Below are positions 1 to 10,490 of a DNA stretch of 64,000 bases, one piece after another (within the stretch, counting starts at the first letter, position 1; every line of letters starts with the position of its first letter). This DNA is from Paracoccus amoyensis (GTDB taxonomy: Bacteria > Pseudomonadota > Alphaproteobacteria > Rhodobacterales > Rhodobacteraceae): assembly GCF_014490725.1 (NCBI RefSeq), contig NZ_JACOQL010000003.1, positions 434,001-498,000 on the forward strand. Reading direction: 5' to 3'. The notes below the pieces were generated by a model. It did no database searches. It had not been told where the DNA came from and saw only the letters and a program-made list of their open reading frames with translations. The translations under genes and the position numbers were made by a program.

Positions 1-782
1 GCTATACCGCAAATGTCGCGGCCCATCGCGGCGATACCAATACCGAAAGCACCCTGATCGACACCGCGATCACCAACAAATCGGTCGCGATCATTCTGGA
101 CCCGGCCAATGCCGATGGCTCGATCGGTGCCGTTCAAAAAGCGGTTGACGCGGGCATTCCGGTCTTTCTGGTGAACGCCGAAATCAACCAGGAAGGTCTG
201 GCCAAGGCGCAGTTGGTGTCCAACAACGCCCAGGGCGCAGCACTTGGCGCACAGGCATGGGTCGAAGCCGTTGGCGATACCGGCAGCTATGTCGAACTGT
301 TCGGCGCGCCGCCCGACAACAACGCCCAGACCCGCTCGAACGGTTTTGAAACGGTCCTGAGCCAATACCCGGATCTGGTCAAGGTCGGCCAGGAAGTCGC
401 CAACTGGGACCGCACCCAAGGCTATCAGAAGACGCAATCACTGATGCAGGCGAACCCTGACATCATCGGCGTCATCTCGGGCAATGATGAAATGGCGCTT
501 GGCGCGATTGCCGCGCTGAAGGAATCCGGCAAGCTGGATCAGATCAAGGTCGGCGGCTTTGACGGCTCGCCGGACGCGGTCGAGGCCGTGAAAGCAGGCG
601 AGATGCAGTATACCGTGCTGCAACCCGTCGCCGTCTTTTCGGAAGCAGCCGTTCGTCAGGCCGACAACTTCATCAAGACAGGCGAAACCGGCGTCGATAC
701 CGAAAAGCAGTTGTTCGATTGCCTGCTGATCACCGCCGACAATGTCGACAAATACACCTCGGCCTTCGTGCTGGAACAGTAA
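1..782 (+). CDS. Sugar/polyol ABC transporter periplasmic binding protein, C-terminal part (5' end outside window)
   Basis: The open frame runs from base 3 to the TAA at 780-782, so about 259 C-terminal residues are visible and the signal peptide is outside. The text reads like a ribose-type (Peripla_BP_4) binding protein: a segment ending in AIILDPANADGSIGAVQKAVDAGIPVFLVNAEI, the hinge-proximal ISGNDEMALGAIAALKESG, and VGGFDGSPDAVEAVKAGEM. Such proteins capture a sugar or polyol in the periplasm for an ABC permease. A strong terminator follows, then a polyol-type kinase and dehydrogenase on the same strand, so the ligand is probably the substrate of that pathway. The ligand cannot be read from sequence. 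Family assignment is firm; substrate is inference. Confidence 0.9.
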   Translation, partial: YTANVAAHRGDTNTESTLIDTAITNKSVAIILDPANADGSIGAVQKAVDAGIPVFLVNAEINQEGLAKAQLVSNNAQGAALGAQAWVEAVGDTGSYVELFGAPPDNNAQTRSNGFETVLSQYPDLVKVGQEVANWDRTQGYQKTQSLMQANPDIIGVISGNDEMALGAIAALKESGKLDQIKVGGFDGSPDAVEAVKAGEMQYTVLQPVAVFSEAAVRQADNFIKTGETGVDTEKQLFDCLLITADNVDKYTSAFVLEQ

Positions 783-790
783 ACACGGCA

Positions 791-817
791 AAGGGCGCCC
801 TGCGGCGCCCTTTTTTT
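791..817 (+). terminator. Rho-independent terminator after the binding-protein gene
   Basis: A perfect 7-bp stem GGGCGCC/GGCGCCC with a 4-base loop is followed directly by seven T residues. It lies 9 bases after the stop codon and 25 bases before the kinase start. It may act as an attenuator that lowers kinase/dehydrogenase expression relative to the binding protein, a common arrangement in ABC sugar operons. Confidence 0.85.
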
Positions 818-842
818 CCGACTTCCATAAAAAGCGCGACAG

Positions 843-2366
843 ATGCCATTGCTGTTGGGAATTGATAACGGGCTGACCGTCACCAAGGCTGTCATCTTCG
901 ATGAAACGGGCCGCGTGCTGTCCACCGCCCGCCGTCGCGTCGCGCAATCCATTCCCAAACCTCGCCATGTCGAACGCGACATGGGTGACCTGTGGGCGCA
1001 AACCGCCGCCGCCATTCACGAGGCGATCTGCAACTGCCCCCGCCCTGCGTCCGAAATCGTCGCCGTTGCGGCGACCGCTCATGGCGATGGTCTGTATCTT
1101 CTGGACCAGACCGCCCGTCCGCTTGGCCCCGGCATCCTGTCGCTGGACAGCCGCGCGGGTCATCTGGCAGATGATTGGATGGGCGACGGGACGGCTGAAA
1201 CCGCATTGCACCGCACCGGCCAGATGCCGCATGCCTCGGCCCCTTCGGCCATCCTTGGTTGGATGCGTGTGCATGACCCCGACCGCTTTTCCCGTATAGC
1301 ACATGTGCTGGCCTGCAAGGACTGGTTGACCTATTGCCTGACAGGCCATATCGGCACCGACCTGACCGAGGCCAGCACGTCCTTTACCGATGTGCAGACC
1401 CAGGCCTTCGCCCCCGATATCCTGCCGATCTTCGGCTTGGAGACCCTTGCCCAGGCTTTGCCCACCATCGCCGACCCCGATCAGATTGTCGGGACCGTTT
1501 CAGCGGATGCCGCCCGCGTCACCGGCCTGACCCAAGGGACGCCAGTGGTGGCGGGGCTGCATGATGTCACCGCATCCGCGCTTGGCGCAGGCGGCTATGG
1601 GCAAGGCACCGTCGCCATTGTCGCCGGAACCTATTCGATCAACGAAACCGTCACCGCCCTGCCCGTGACCGATCCACGTTGGTTCTGCCGCAACGGCCTG
1701 CGTCGCGGCGAATGGAACGCCATGTCGATTTCCCCTGCTTCGGCAACGAATTACGACTGGTTTCTTGATACATTCTGCGGCCCCGAACGCCGTGCAGCCG
1801 AGGAGGCAGGCCGCGCCTTTCATGCCGAGATCATCCCCGAAATCGAAGATGCGCTGTCACGCCCTTCGACGGTATTGTTCCACCCGTTCCTGTTCGGATC
1901 GCCCCATGGTCCCGATGCCAGCGCGGGTTTTCTTGGGTTGCACGGCTGGCACAATCGCAGCGACCTGCTACGTGCCGTGATCGAAGGGATCGCGTTCAAC
2001 CACCGTCACCATGTCGATGCATTGCGCGATGGCTTTGGCCCCTCTGCCGTGCGCCTGACTGGCGGCATTTCTCGTAGCCCGGTTTTTGCCCAATTATTCG
2101 CCGATGCGCTTGGCATGCCCGTCAGCGTCAGCGACACGGACGAAGCCGCGGCATGGGGCGCGGCCCTTTGCGCCGGTTCCGGCGTGGGGCTGTTCACGTC
2201 CCCCCACCACGACCCGCGCGAGATGGACGCCCTGACGCGCCAGTATCATCCGGATCAGGCCCATGTCGCCCAGTTGGATAGGCGCTACGACGTTTTCAAT
2301 CAGGTGACGAAAGTGCTGTCGCCGGTCTGGCCGCGGATCGAGGCATTGGCAAAGGCAGCCGAATGA
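843..2366 (+). CDS. FGGY-family carbohydrate kinase, erythritol-kinase-like
   Basis: The 507-residue protein opens with the FGGY ATPase phosphate-1 motif (LLGIDNGLTVTKAVIFD) and carries the second-domain phosphate and adenosine motifs (VAIVAGTYSINE near 260; VRLTGGISRSPVFAQLFADALG near 400). It should phosphorylate a sugar or polyol in the cytoplasm using ATP. Its stop overlaps the start of a GlpD/EryB-like dehydrogenase by four bases (ATGA), so the two are translationally coupled, matching the EryA-EryB order known from Brucella and rhizobia. The sequence alone does not separate erythritol, threitol or L-xylulose as substrate. Family certain, substrate inferred from the partner. Confidence 0.85.
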   Translation: MPLLLGIDNGLTVTKAVIFDETGRVLSTARRRVAQSIPKPRHVERDMGDLWAQTAAAIHEAICNCPRPASEIVAVAATAHGDGLYLLDQTARPLGPGILSLDSRAGHLADDWMGDGTAETALHRTGQMPHASAPSAILGWMRVHDPDRFSRIAHVLACKDWLTYCLTGHIGTDLTEASTSFTDVQTQAFAPDILPIFGLETLAQALPTIADPDQIVGTVSADAARVTGLTQGTPVVAGLHDVTASALGAGGYGQGTVAIVAGTYSINETVTALPVTDPRWFCRNGLRRGEWNAMSISPASATNYDWFLDTFCGPERRAAEEAGRAFHAEIIPEIEDALSRPSTVLFHPFLFGSPHGPDASAGFLGLHGWHNRSDLLRAVIEGIAFNHRHHVDALRDGFGPSAVRLTGGISRSPVFAQLFADALGMPVSVSDTDEAAAWGAALCAGSGVGLFTSPHHDPREMDALTRQYHPDQAHVAQLDRRYDVFNQVTKVLSPVWPRIEALAKAAE

Positions 2367-4006
2367 CCAAAGTCAAGGAAATCGACGTTCTGATCCTTGG
2401 AGCGGGCATCAATGGCGCGGGACTGTTTCGCGACCTGTGCGAACAGGGCCTGACCTGCATCATCGCCGACAAGGGCGATTTCGGCGGCGGCACATCCGCC
2501 GCGCCTTCTCGGCTGATCCACGGCGGCATCAAATATCTGGAAACCGCTGAACTGGGTCTGGTCGCGCAATCGACACTGGAACGGAACCTGCTGCTGCGGA
2601 ATGCGCCGCATCTGGTCCACCCGCTGCCAACCGTCATTCCGATCTTTTCATCGTTCAAGGGCATCCCCGCCGCCATCCGCACCCTGTTCGGATCAACCAC
2701 GGCACCGCGCAGTCGCGGCGCGGTGCTGATCAAGGCCGGGCTGGCGATGTATGATTTCTATGGCCGCCGCCATCGCGTCATGCCCCGCCATCAGCTTTGG
2801 TCGAAAAAGCGTGTGCTGCGGGAAATTCCTCCCCTGACACCGCGCCTCGTTGCGGCGGGGCAATATTATGATGCCTGCGTCACCCTGCCGGAACGGCTGG
2901 TCTGGGAATTGCTGTCCGATGGGATGCTGGCCAGTAAAAATTCGCTGGCACTGAACTATACACGACTGGTTCAGACGGACGGTCGGCTGGTGCACCTGCA
3001 CAGCAAGGACGGTGCACAGGTCGTGCACCCAAAGATCATCGTGAATGCCGCCGGTCCGTGGATCGACCAGGTCAATGCTGCGCTTGGTGCGCCGTCGAAG
3101 CTGATCGGAGGCACCAAGGGATCGCACATCCTTCTGGATCATCCTGACCTGCTGGCCGCATTGAAGGGGCGCATGATCTATTTCGAGGCTGACGACGGCC
3201 GCATCTGTCTGGTCTACGACTATCTGGGGCGCGCCCTTGTCGGGTCAACCGATACCCGCGCCGATGATCCCGACACCGTGCGTTGCGAGGATGATGAGAT
3301 CGATTATTTCCTTGCCGCGCTGCGCAGCCTGCTGCCCGGCCTGTCCTTCAGTCGCGATCAGATCGTCTACGCCTATTCCGGCATCCGCCCGCTACCCGCA
3401 TCGGACGGCACCGCACCCGGTCTGATCAGCCGCGATCATTCCGCCCCCGTGGCCGAGCCGGAGGGCACGCGAAGCTGGCCGATCATCTCGCTTGTCGGCG
3501 GGAAGTGGACGACATTCCGGGGATTCGCCGAAGATGTCGCAACCTCGATCATGTCGAAGTTAGGGGGACAACGATCTGAGGATACGAGGTTTCTTGAAAT
3601 CGGTGGCGGTCATGACTTCCCAAAGGACGAAGCCGCATGGGCGCGTGATGCGGCCACCCGCCTGGGCGTCGCCGTGCCACGCGCATCTGCGCTGCTGCAC
3701 CGCTACGGGACCACGGCCTATCCGATCCTGCAGGCCGAAGGACCATCGCCCAAGCTGCTTTCAGATGTGGATTATTCGCGGGCCGAACTGATCTGGCTGA
3801 TCCAGCACGAGCGGGTGCAGCATCTGTCTGATCTGGTCATGCGCCGCACGGCACTGGCAACCACAGGTCGCCTGTCACAACGTGATCTGGCTGAAATCGC
3901 CGAAATTTGCGGCGCAACCCTGAACTGGGACAGCGCCCGCACCCGGCAAGAGCTTTTGGAGACACAGGCGATGCTGGTTGAAAAGCACCGCCTGCGACTG
4001 TTCTGA
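2363..4006 (+). CDS. FAD-dependent polyol-phosphate dehydrogenase, EryB/GlpD-like
   Basis: The 547-residue protein has an N-terminal FAD-binding Rossmann motif (ILGAGINGAGLFRDL, about residues 10-24), the family signature GTSAAPSRLIHGGIKYLE, and a C-terminal helical DAO_C-like domain. It belongs to the glycerol-3-phosphate dehydrogenase (GlpA/GlpD) family, which oxidises a polyol phosphate and passes electrons to quinone at the membrane. The APSRLIHGG variant and coupling to the FGGY kinase favour an EryB-type enzyme acting on the kinase product rather than glycerol-3-phosphate. The start overlaps the kinase stop (ATGA). The next gene is convergent and begins one base after the stop. Confidence 0.85.
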   Translation: MTKVKEIDVLILGAGINGAGLFRDLCEQGLTCIIADKGDFGGGTSAAPSRLIHGGIKYLETAELGLVAQSTLERNLLLRNAPHLVHPLPTVIPIFSSFKGIPAAIRTLFGSTTAPRSRGAVLIKAGLAMYDFYGRRHRVMPRHQLWSKKRVLREIPPLTPRLVAAGQYYDACVTLPERLVWELLSDGMLASKNSLALNYTRLVQTDGRLVHLHSKDGAQVVHPKIIVNAAGPWIDQVNAALGAPSKLIGGTKGSHILLDHPDLLAALKGRMIYFEADDGRICLVYDYLGRALVGSTDTRADDPDTVRCEDDEIDYFLAALRSLLPGLSFSRDQIVYAYSGIRPLPASDGTAPGLISRDHSAPVAEPEGTRSWPIISLVGGKWTTFRGFAEDVATSIMSKLGGQRSEDTRFLEIGGGHDFPKDEAAWARDAATRLGVAVPRASALLHRYGTTAYPILQAEGPSPKLLSDVDYSRAELIWLIQHERVQHLSDLVMRRTALATTGRLSQRDLAEIAEICGATLNWDSARTRQELLETQAMLVEKHRLRLF

Positions 4007-4480
4007 TCAGGCGGCGCTGGCGCGATCGTCGGCTGCCAGTTGCGCATCCAGTTCCAGAACCTGACGCACGGCCTCGGCCGCTTCGGCGCCTTTCTTGACG
4101 AAATGTTCACAGAAGAAGCCGGCCACGACCTCTTCTTCGCGATAATGATGCGGGGTCAGCGAAACCGAGAAGCAAGGAACACCGGTTTCCAGCCCGACAT
4201 TCATCAGGCCCGTCACGACGGCACCGGCAACGAAATCATGGCGATAGATCCCGCCATCCACGACCAGCGCAGCGGCCACCACGGCATCATATTTGCCGGT
4301 CTGGGCCAGTTTCTTCGCCAATAGCGGCATTTCGAACGCGCCGGGCACATCAAATGCATCGACCGCCGCACCGGGGATCAGTTTCGGCACTTCGGCCATG
4401 AAACCATCATAGGCGCGGTCGACTGTGTCGGAATGCCAGCGGGCTTTGATAAAGGCGATACGAGGAGATTTAGCAGTCAT
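4007..4480 (-). CDS. ribH2: 6,7-dimethyl-8-ribityllumazine synthase, type II
   Basis: The 157-residue protein condenses 5-amino-6-ribitylamino-uracil with 3,4-dihydroxy-2-butanone 4-phosphate, the penultimate step of riboflavin synthesis. The motif GIYRHDFVAGAVVTGLMNVGLETGVPCFSVSLTPHHY is that of the RibH2 (Brucella type II, decameric) class rather than the icosahedral RibH1 class; the FDVPGAFEMPLLAK segment forms part of the substrate site. An FMN riboswitch lies 77 bases upstream on the same strand, so flavin level should control it. No other riboflavin gene is adjacent, so this is probably a second, stand-alone lumazine synthase. Confidence 0.93.
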   Translation of the reverse strand: MTAKSPRIAFIKARWHSDTVDRAYDGFMAEVPKLIPGAAVDAFDVPGAFEMPLLAKKLAQTGKYDAVVAAALVVDGGIYRHDFVAGAVVTGLMNVGLETGVPCFSVSLTPHHYREEEVVAGFFCEHFVKKGAEAAEAVRQVLELDAQLAADDRASAA

Positions 4481-4556
4481 CTTACAGGAACCTTCCGTTA
4501 AACTTCGTCAGGTCCCAGAGCACGAGCCTTGACCGGCCCATGGGATGGGAACGGCC

Positions 4557-4686
<130 letters not shown>

Positions 4687-4894
4687 TCATAAATAGCATT
4701 CCAGCCCCTCAAGTCAAAGGGGCCAGCGCAATTTTCGTGTTCCGGCGATGGAAACGTGGCGTCCGGTCCACGGAAACGAGGCAGAGTTAAGATCGCGGCA
4801 CATCATCGCTGGACCTTGTCAGAACGCTGACGTATCGCGACAAGCGGCGAAATCGCCACGACCTGATTCCCAAAACAGTTGTTACGGAGCGCGG

Positions 4895-5923
4895 GTGAAA
4901 CGACATCAGCTTATGACGGTTCTGCTGGCTTTGATCGGAGCGGTTGGCTTTGTCGCTCTTGGCCTGCCATTGCCCTGGCTTCTTGGCCCCATGCTGATCT
5001 GCCTTGTCGCCGCGCTTGCCGGGGCACCCCTTCAAGGCCTTGGGCTTGTCACGACCATCATGCGCACGATCCTTGGCGTCGCGGTCGGGGCCTCGATCAC
5101 GCCGCAGGTGGTTTACCAATTGCCCGATATCGCGGCGTCGCTGGGCATCGCAGTGATCTTTACCGCCGTTATCGCAGCCGTCGGCTATCCGTTCTTTCGC
5201 CGCGTTTTTGGCTTTGACCACGCAACCGCATGGTATTCCGCCATGCCCGGTGGCTTGCAGGACATGCTGGTTTTCGGGGAAGAGGCCGGCGGCAACGTCC
5301 GCGCATTGTCGCTGATCCACGCGACCCGCGTGTTGGTGATCGTGACGGTCGCGCCGCTGATCATGCAGCTTTACTGGCAGGTCGACCTGACGCGGCCGCC
5401 CGGCATCTCGATCACACAGTCGGACCCGATTCAACTGATCATCATGATAGCCGCAGGGATCGCTGGCTGGAAAATCGCCGAACGTGTCGGGCTGTTCGGC
5501 GCCTCGATCCTAGGTCCGATGATCCTGACCACGGTGCTGTCCCTGACGGGTGTCATCACCCAACGTCCACCGGCTGAATTCATTCAGGCCGCGCAATTCG
5601 TTCTGGGCATCGCGGTGGGCGCGAAATACGCGGGCATCACCGGGAAAGAGCTGCGCATCTATGTCACCGCGGGAGTGGTCTATTCCCTGCTCCTTGCCTG
5701 CCTGACGCTGGTTTTCTTTGAGATCGTCGTGCAACTGGGTCTTGCGCCCGGTCTGGATGCCCTGCTGGCGTTCTTGCCGGGTGGTCAGGCCGAAATGGTC
5801 GTGATCGCGATTATCGTCGGCGCGGACCTGCCCTATGTGATCAGCCACCATCTGCTGCGGATCGTGCTGGTCATCGTCATGTCCCCGATCGTCTCGAAAA
5901 TGATCGAGAGGCGACGAAGCTGA
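4895..5923 (+). CDS. AbrB-family integral membrane protein
   Basis: About 342 residues, nearly all hydrophobic, with two similar halves (residues about 10-165 and 185-335), each carrying the pattern LGxxLPWLLGPM or VGLFGASILGPM followed by FLPGGQAEM or AMPGGLQDM. This is the AbrB duplication seen in proteins annotated as ammonia monooxygenase or AbrB regulators. Transport is the likelier role for such a polytopic protein, but the substrate is unknown. I chose GTG at 4895 because GGAG lies five bases upstream; ATG 4913 is an alternative. A longer frame back to 4748 lacks both a ribosome site and family similarity. Confidence 0.8.
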   Translation: MKRHQLMTVLLALIGAVGFVALGLPLPWLLGPMLICLVAALAGAPLQGLGLVTTIMRTILGVAVGASITPQVVYQLPDIAASLGIAVIFTAVIAAVGYPFFRRVFGFDHATAWYSAMPGGLQDMLVFGEEAGGNVRALSLIHATRVLVIVTVAPLIMQLYWQVDLTRPPGISITQSDPIQLIIMIAAGIAGWKIAERVGLFGASILGPMILTTVLSLTGVITQRPPAEFIQAAQFVLGIAVGAKYAGITGKELRIYVTAGVVYSLLLACLTLVFFEIVVQLGLAPGLDALLAFLPGGQAEMVVIAIIVGADLPYVISHHLLRIVLVIVMSPIVSKMIERRRS

Positions 5924-5976
5924 TGGTCGGCATACAGGATTGACATACTGCCGATTCACAAACCGAGTTTGTGAAA

Positions 5977-6063
5977 TGGTGCGGTCGAGAAGACTCGAAC
6001 TTCCACTCCGGTTAAGGAACAGCGACCTCAACGCTGCGCGTCTACCAATTCCGCCACGACCGC
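5977..6063 (-). tRNA. tRNA-Leu (anticodon GAG)
   Basis: The 87-nt class II tRNA reads on the minus strand with acceptor stem GCGGTCG/CGACCGC, D-arm GGCGGAATTGGTAGACGC, anticodon stem CAGCG/CGCTG around loop TTGAGGT (anticodon GAG, reading CUC/CUU), a long variable arm, T-arm GTTCGAGTC and an encoded CCA end. A match to the leucine class is clear from the variable arm and the D-arm. Confidence 0.97.
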
Positions 6064-6080
6064 ATCCGGGCAGTGGCGGG

Positions 6081-6108
6081 GTATTAGCCGAGGCGTCGGC
6101 GATTGAAA
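6081..6108 (-). promoter_or_regulatory. Candidate sigma-70 promoter for tRNA-Leu
   Basis: On the minus strand TTTCAA and TAATAC are 16 bases apart, with the -10 box ending 18 bases before the mature tRNA 5' end. The -35 match is weak, so this is a tentative call based on position. Confidence 0.35.
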
Positions 6109-6189
6109 AGAGGGTTTTTCGGCATTCGCAATCTTTCCCCTTCGCTTCCCCGGCTTGACGCGCGCGCGTGAAAGGATCACATCCCCGCC

Positions 6190-6834
6190 ATGGTGGAATG
6201 GATCATCGCAGACGGTTTGACAGGCTATGACGACGCAGTTGCCTTCATGGAGGCGCGCGTCGCCGCAATTCATGCTGGCAACGCCGATGAACTGATCTGG
6301 CTGGTCGAACATCCGCCGCTTTATACCGCCGGAACCAGCGCAAAAGACACCGATCTGTTGGACGCACGCTTTCCTGTCCATGCCACAGGGCGGGGTGGTC
6401 AATACACCTATCACGGGCCGGGACAGCGCGTGGCCTATGTCATGCTGGACCTGAACAAGCGTGGTCGCGATGTCCGCGCCTTTGTGCAAAAGCTGGAAAA
6501 CTGGGTGATCGCGGCCCTGGCCGAATTCGGCGTGACCGGCGAAATTCGCGAAGGCCGCGTCGGGGTTTGGGTGGCGCGCCCGGAAAAAGCCCCCCTGTTT
6601 GACGGCTCGATGCGGGAAGACAAGATCGCGGCCATCGGGGTCAAGCTTCGCAAATGGGTCAGCTTTCACGGCATCGCCGTCAATGTCGAACCCGATCTGG
6701 CCCATTACGGCGGTATCGTGCCATGTGGCATTTCGGCCCACGGTGTCACCAGCCTTGTCGATCTGGGCCTGCCGGTCACGATGAGCGATCTTGATGTCGC
6801 GCTGCAAGACAGTTTCGGCCGCGTCTTCGGCTGA
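6190..6834 (+). CDS. lipB: Lipoyl(octanoyl) transferase LipB
   Basis: The 214-residue cytosolic enzyme moves octanoyl groups from octanoyl-ACP to lipoyl domains of 2-oxoacid dehydrogenases and the glycine cleavage system. Visible signatures are [12 protein letters not shown] (68-79), the catalytic lysine in [10 protein letters not shown] (Lys145) and the acyl-thioester cysteine in GGIVPCGI (Cys179). Length is normal. It stands alone between a minus-strand tRNA and cycA; no lipA is nearby. ATG 6190 is the first good start; the Shine-Dalgarno is weak. Confidence 0.96.
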   Translation: MVEWIIADGLTGYDDAVAFMEARVAAIHAGNADELIWLVEHPPLYTAGTSAKDTDLLDARFPVHATGRGGQYTYHGPGQRVAYVMLDLNKRGRDVRAFVQKLENWVIAALAEFGVTGEIREGRVGVWVARPEKAPLFDGSMREDKIAAIGVKLRKWVSFHGIAVNVEPDLAHYGGIVPCGISAHGVTSLVDLGLPVTMSDLDVALQDSFGRVFG

Positions 6835-6950
6835 TCTGCGCCCCCCACATCACAATCTCAGCTATGGCCGACCACAGGGGTGGCAAAGGAATTTCAAAGG
6901 CATATACATGATCGTGGCCCTCATGTGGCCCAGATCAGCAAGGAGTGGTT

Positions 6951-7391
6951 ATGAAACATCTGATCCTTGGCACCCTGCTTGGGGCCACCCTAGCCATACC
7001 CGCAGTTGCACAGTCGGCTGGCGATGCATCCGTTGGCGAATCCGAGTTCCGCAAATGCAAGGCGTGTCACGCAATCGAATCGCCTGAAGGCGAACAAATC
7101 GTCCGTGGTGGCAAGACCGGGCCGAATCTGTGGGGCATCGTCGGTCGCAAGATCGCATCGCAAGAAGGGTTCAATTACGGCGCAGGCATCAAGGAACTGG
7201 CCGAGATGAACCCGGACATGGTCTGGACCCAGGAAGATCTGGTCGGTTACCTCACCAACCCGACCGAATGGCTTGAGGAAAAAACCGGCGATTCAGGCGC
7301 GCGCAGCAAGATGACGTTCCGCCTGAACGCCAATCAGGCCGATATGGCCGCTTATCTGGCGACCGTTTCGCCCGATGCGCCGGCGCAATAA
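6951..7391 (+). CDS. cycA: Cytochrome c550 (class I c-type cytochrome)
   Basis: The 146-residue precursor has a Sec signal peptide (about residues 1-20, ending AVAQ), a heme-binding CKACH (Cys36, Cys39, His40) and a distal methionine ligand in SKMTF (Met121). The long insertions (IVRGGKTGPNLWG, EEGF-like QEGFNYG, EWLEEKTGDSGARSKM) match the large cytochrome c2 group as in Paracoccus c550. It carries electrons in the periplasm from the bc1 complex to the aa3 oxidase, encoded just downstream (ctaD). ATG 6951 has AAGGAG 5 bases upstream; GTG 6945 in the same frame is less likely. Confidence 0.96.
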   Translation: MKHLILGTLLGATLAIPAVAQSAGDASVGESEFRKCKACHAIESPEGEQIVRGGKTGPNLWGIVGRKIASQEGFNYGAGIKELAEMNPDMVWTQEDLVGYLTNPTEWLEEKTGDSGARSKMTFRLNANQADMAAYLATVSPDAPAQ

Positions 7392-7411
7392 ACCAATCCG
7401 TTTCCCCTGAC

Positions 7412-7447
7412 CGCCCGCAACCAACCTTGCGGGCGATTATAGTTTTT
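7412..7447 (+). terminator. Hairpin terminator after cycA
   Basis: A 9-bp stem CGCCCGCAA/TTGCGGGCG with a 6-base loop starts 20 bases after the cycA stop. The U-tract is interrupted (ATTATAGTTTTT), so it may terminate only partially. It lies just ahead of the next start at 7457, leaving little room for a separate promoter. Confidence 0.55.
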
Positions 7448-7456
7448 GGACATAAC

Positions 7457-7819
7457 ATGCAGAAATTTCTTTCCTTCATCGCCGCTTCTTGCGCTGCAAT
7501 CTCACCCTCGGTCGGTGCCGCAGCGGTTATCGTTCAGTTTGCGACAGGCGAGGAAACCAGCGTGACCTCGACCAGCTACGTTTGCGCGGGTGGCGAGCCG
7601 TTCCGGGTGCAATATGTGAACGGCGCGGCCAATTCCCTTGCCCTGATCCCGATCGACGGGACCGAACGGGTTTTCGTGAATGTCGTGTCGGCTTCTGGTG
7701 CACGCTATGTGTCGGGCGAATATGAATGGTGGTCCAAGGGCGATGGCGCCATGCTGGACAACCTGATGGATGATGCCGAGCCGCAGGAATGCACGTCAGG
7801 TGACACTGCGACCCAATAA
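7457..7819 (+). CDS. MliC-type lysozyme-inhibitor domain protein, exported
   Basis: The 120-residue protein begins with a Sec-type signal (FLSFIAASCAAISPSVGAAA). The mature part has the MliC pattern: YVCAGGEPFRVQYVNGAANSLALI, then VNVVSASGARYVSGEYEWWSKGDGAML and a late cysteine that can pair with the first. MliC/PliC proteins block C-type lysozyme in the periplasm or at the surface. The cysteine at residue 11 of the signal could be read as a lipobox, but the following residues do not fit well, so I favour a soluble periplasmic protein. It sits between cycA and ctaD. ATG 7457 chosen; the frame extends upstream to 7427. Confidence 0.72.
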   Translation: MQKFLSFIAASCAAISPSVGAAAVIVQFATGEETSVTSTSYVCAGGEPFRVQYVNGAANSLALIPIDGTERVFVNVVSASGARYVSGEYEWWSKGDGAMLDNLMDDAEPQECTSGDTATQ

Positions 7820-7976
7820 GGCTATCCTGCCGACAGGCTTGGATCAGGCGACCAATCGGGCACAGTCGGGTCGCTTACGGCGTTCAAAGCACCGTGATGG
7901 ATTGCCGGGTCGCGGTGGCTGGTCTAAAGAAAGCGTGATGACGCCGGTCCGCCCGACCGGCATGACGAGATTTTGA

Positions 7977-9664
<1,688 letters not shown>

Positions 9665-9665
<1 letters not shown>

Positions 9666-10159
9666 TGCCATATGAATGGAAAGATACGGCCCCGGATGAT
9701 TCCGGGGCCGTTTCATTTGAACTGCGCCTGTGGCCCTATCGGTCGCTGCCCATTCGCGGCTTTGTCTGGTTCTTCGCCATCACGGCCGCTTTGCTCGGCT
9801 TGCCTTTGTTGGCCGTCATCGGCACGATGGTTCTGTGGGGCCTGTTGCCGTTCATCGCGCTGGCTTTGTGGGGCATCTGGTTCGCGTTTCAACGCACCTA
9901 TCGCAGCGGCGAAACGTTTGAGGTGCTGCAATTCGATCGCGCCAATCTGCATCTGCGCCGCCATGACACGGGCAGACCCGACCGTGAATGGCAAACAAAC
10001 CCCTATTGGGTCCGCGCCATGCTGCGCAATGGCCCGGTCGAGGACTATCTGACGCTTGGCGACGGTAAACGTGAACTGGAACTGGGTGTGTTTCTGACGC
10101 CGGCAGAACGTCGTTCACTGCGTGACGAAATTCAGGACAGACTATCACGGCTGCGTTAG
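9665..10159 (+). CDS. DUF2244 membrane protein
   Basis: A 164-residue protein with two adjacent membrane segments (about 32-78, a hairpin typical of DUF2244) and a soluble C-terminal part with REWQTNPYWVRAML and ELELGVFLTPAERRSLRDEI. The start codon overlaps the ctaD stop by one base (TGATG), so it is co-translated with oxidase subunit I. DUF2244 proteins often lie near cox genes in alphaproteobacteria, but their role is unknown. Family assignment is from pattern recognition. Confidence 0.82.
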
Positions 10160-10257
10160 GAGCCCCGCACGGTCTATGCGCAGGGCCCCTCGATCAGCAC
10201 ATGAAAAGCACAAGCGCAAAATCTGCGGCCACTCTGGACCGGCGGCAGAAAAGGTCC

Positions 10258-10446
10258 CTAGTCGTCTTCGACGTGATCGGGCAATCCGTCCAGCTTGGTC
10301 GAGGCAAAGTCCTCAAGCTCAGCTTCGGTCATGCTGTCATACATCTCACGAGAGGCACCTTGCAGGTCGCTGACCTTGGTTTCGCCTCTTTTTGCGGCAA
10401 GCGCAGCACCTGCGGCGCGCTGTTGAGCTTTGGATTTGGCGGGCAT
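10258..10446 (-). CDS. DUF3008 family small basic protein
   Basis: A 62-residue protein starting MPAKSKAQQRAAGAALAAKRGE and continuing with KVSDLQGASREMYDSMTEAELEDFASTK, the full-length signature of DUF3008. It has no signal or membrane segment. An AGGAGGATTG ribosome site lies just upstream. Function is unknown; the charged, repeat-like start suggests a nucleic-acid or ribosome-associated role, but nothing proves it. Confidence 0.85.
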   Translation of the reverse strand: MPAKSKAQQRAAGAALAAKRGETKVSDLQGASREMYDSMTEAELEDFASTKLDGLPDHVEDD

Positions 10447-10490
10447 GAAACAATCCTCCTGCCCACCAACGTTTTCGTCCCGTCAAGGGT

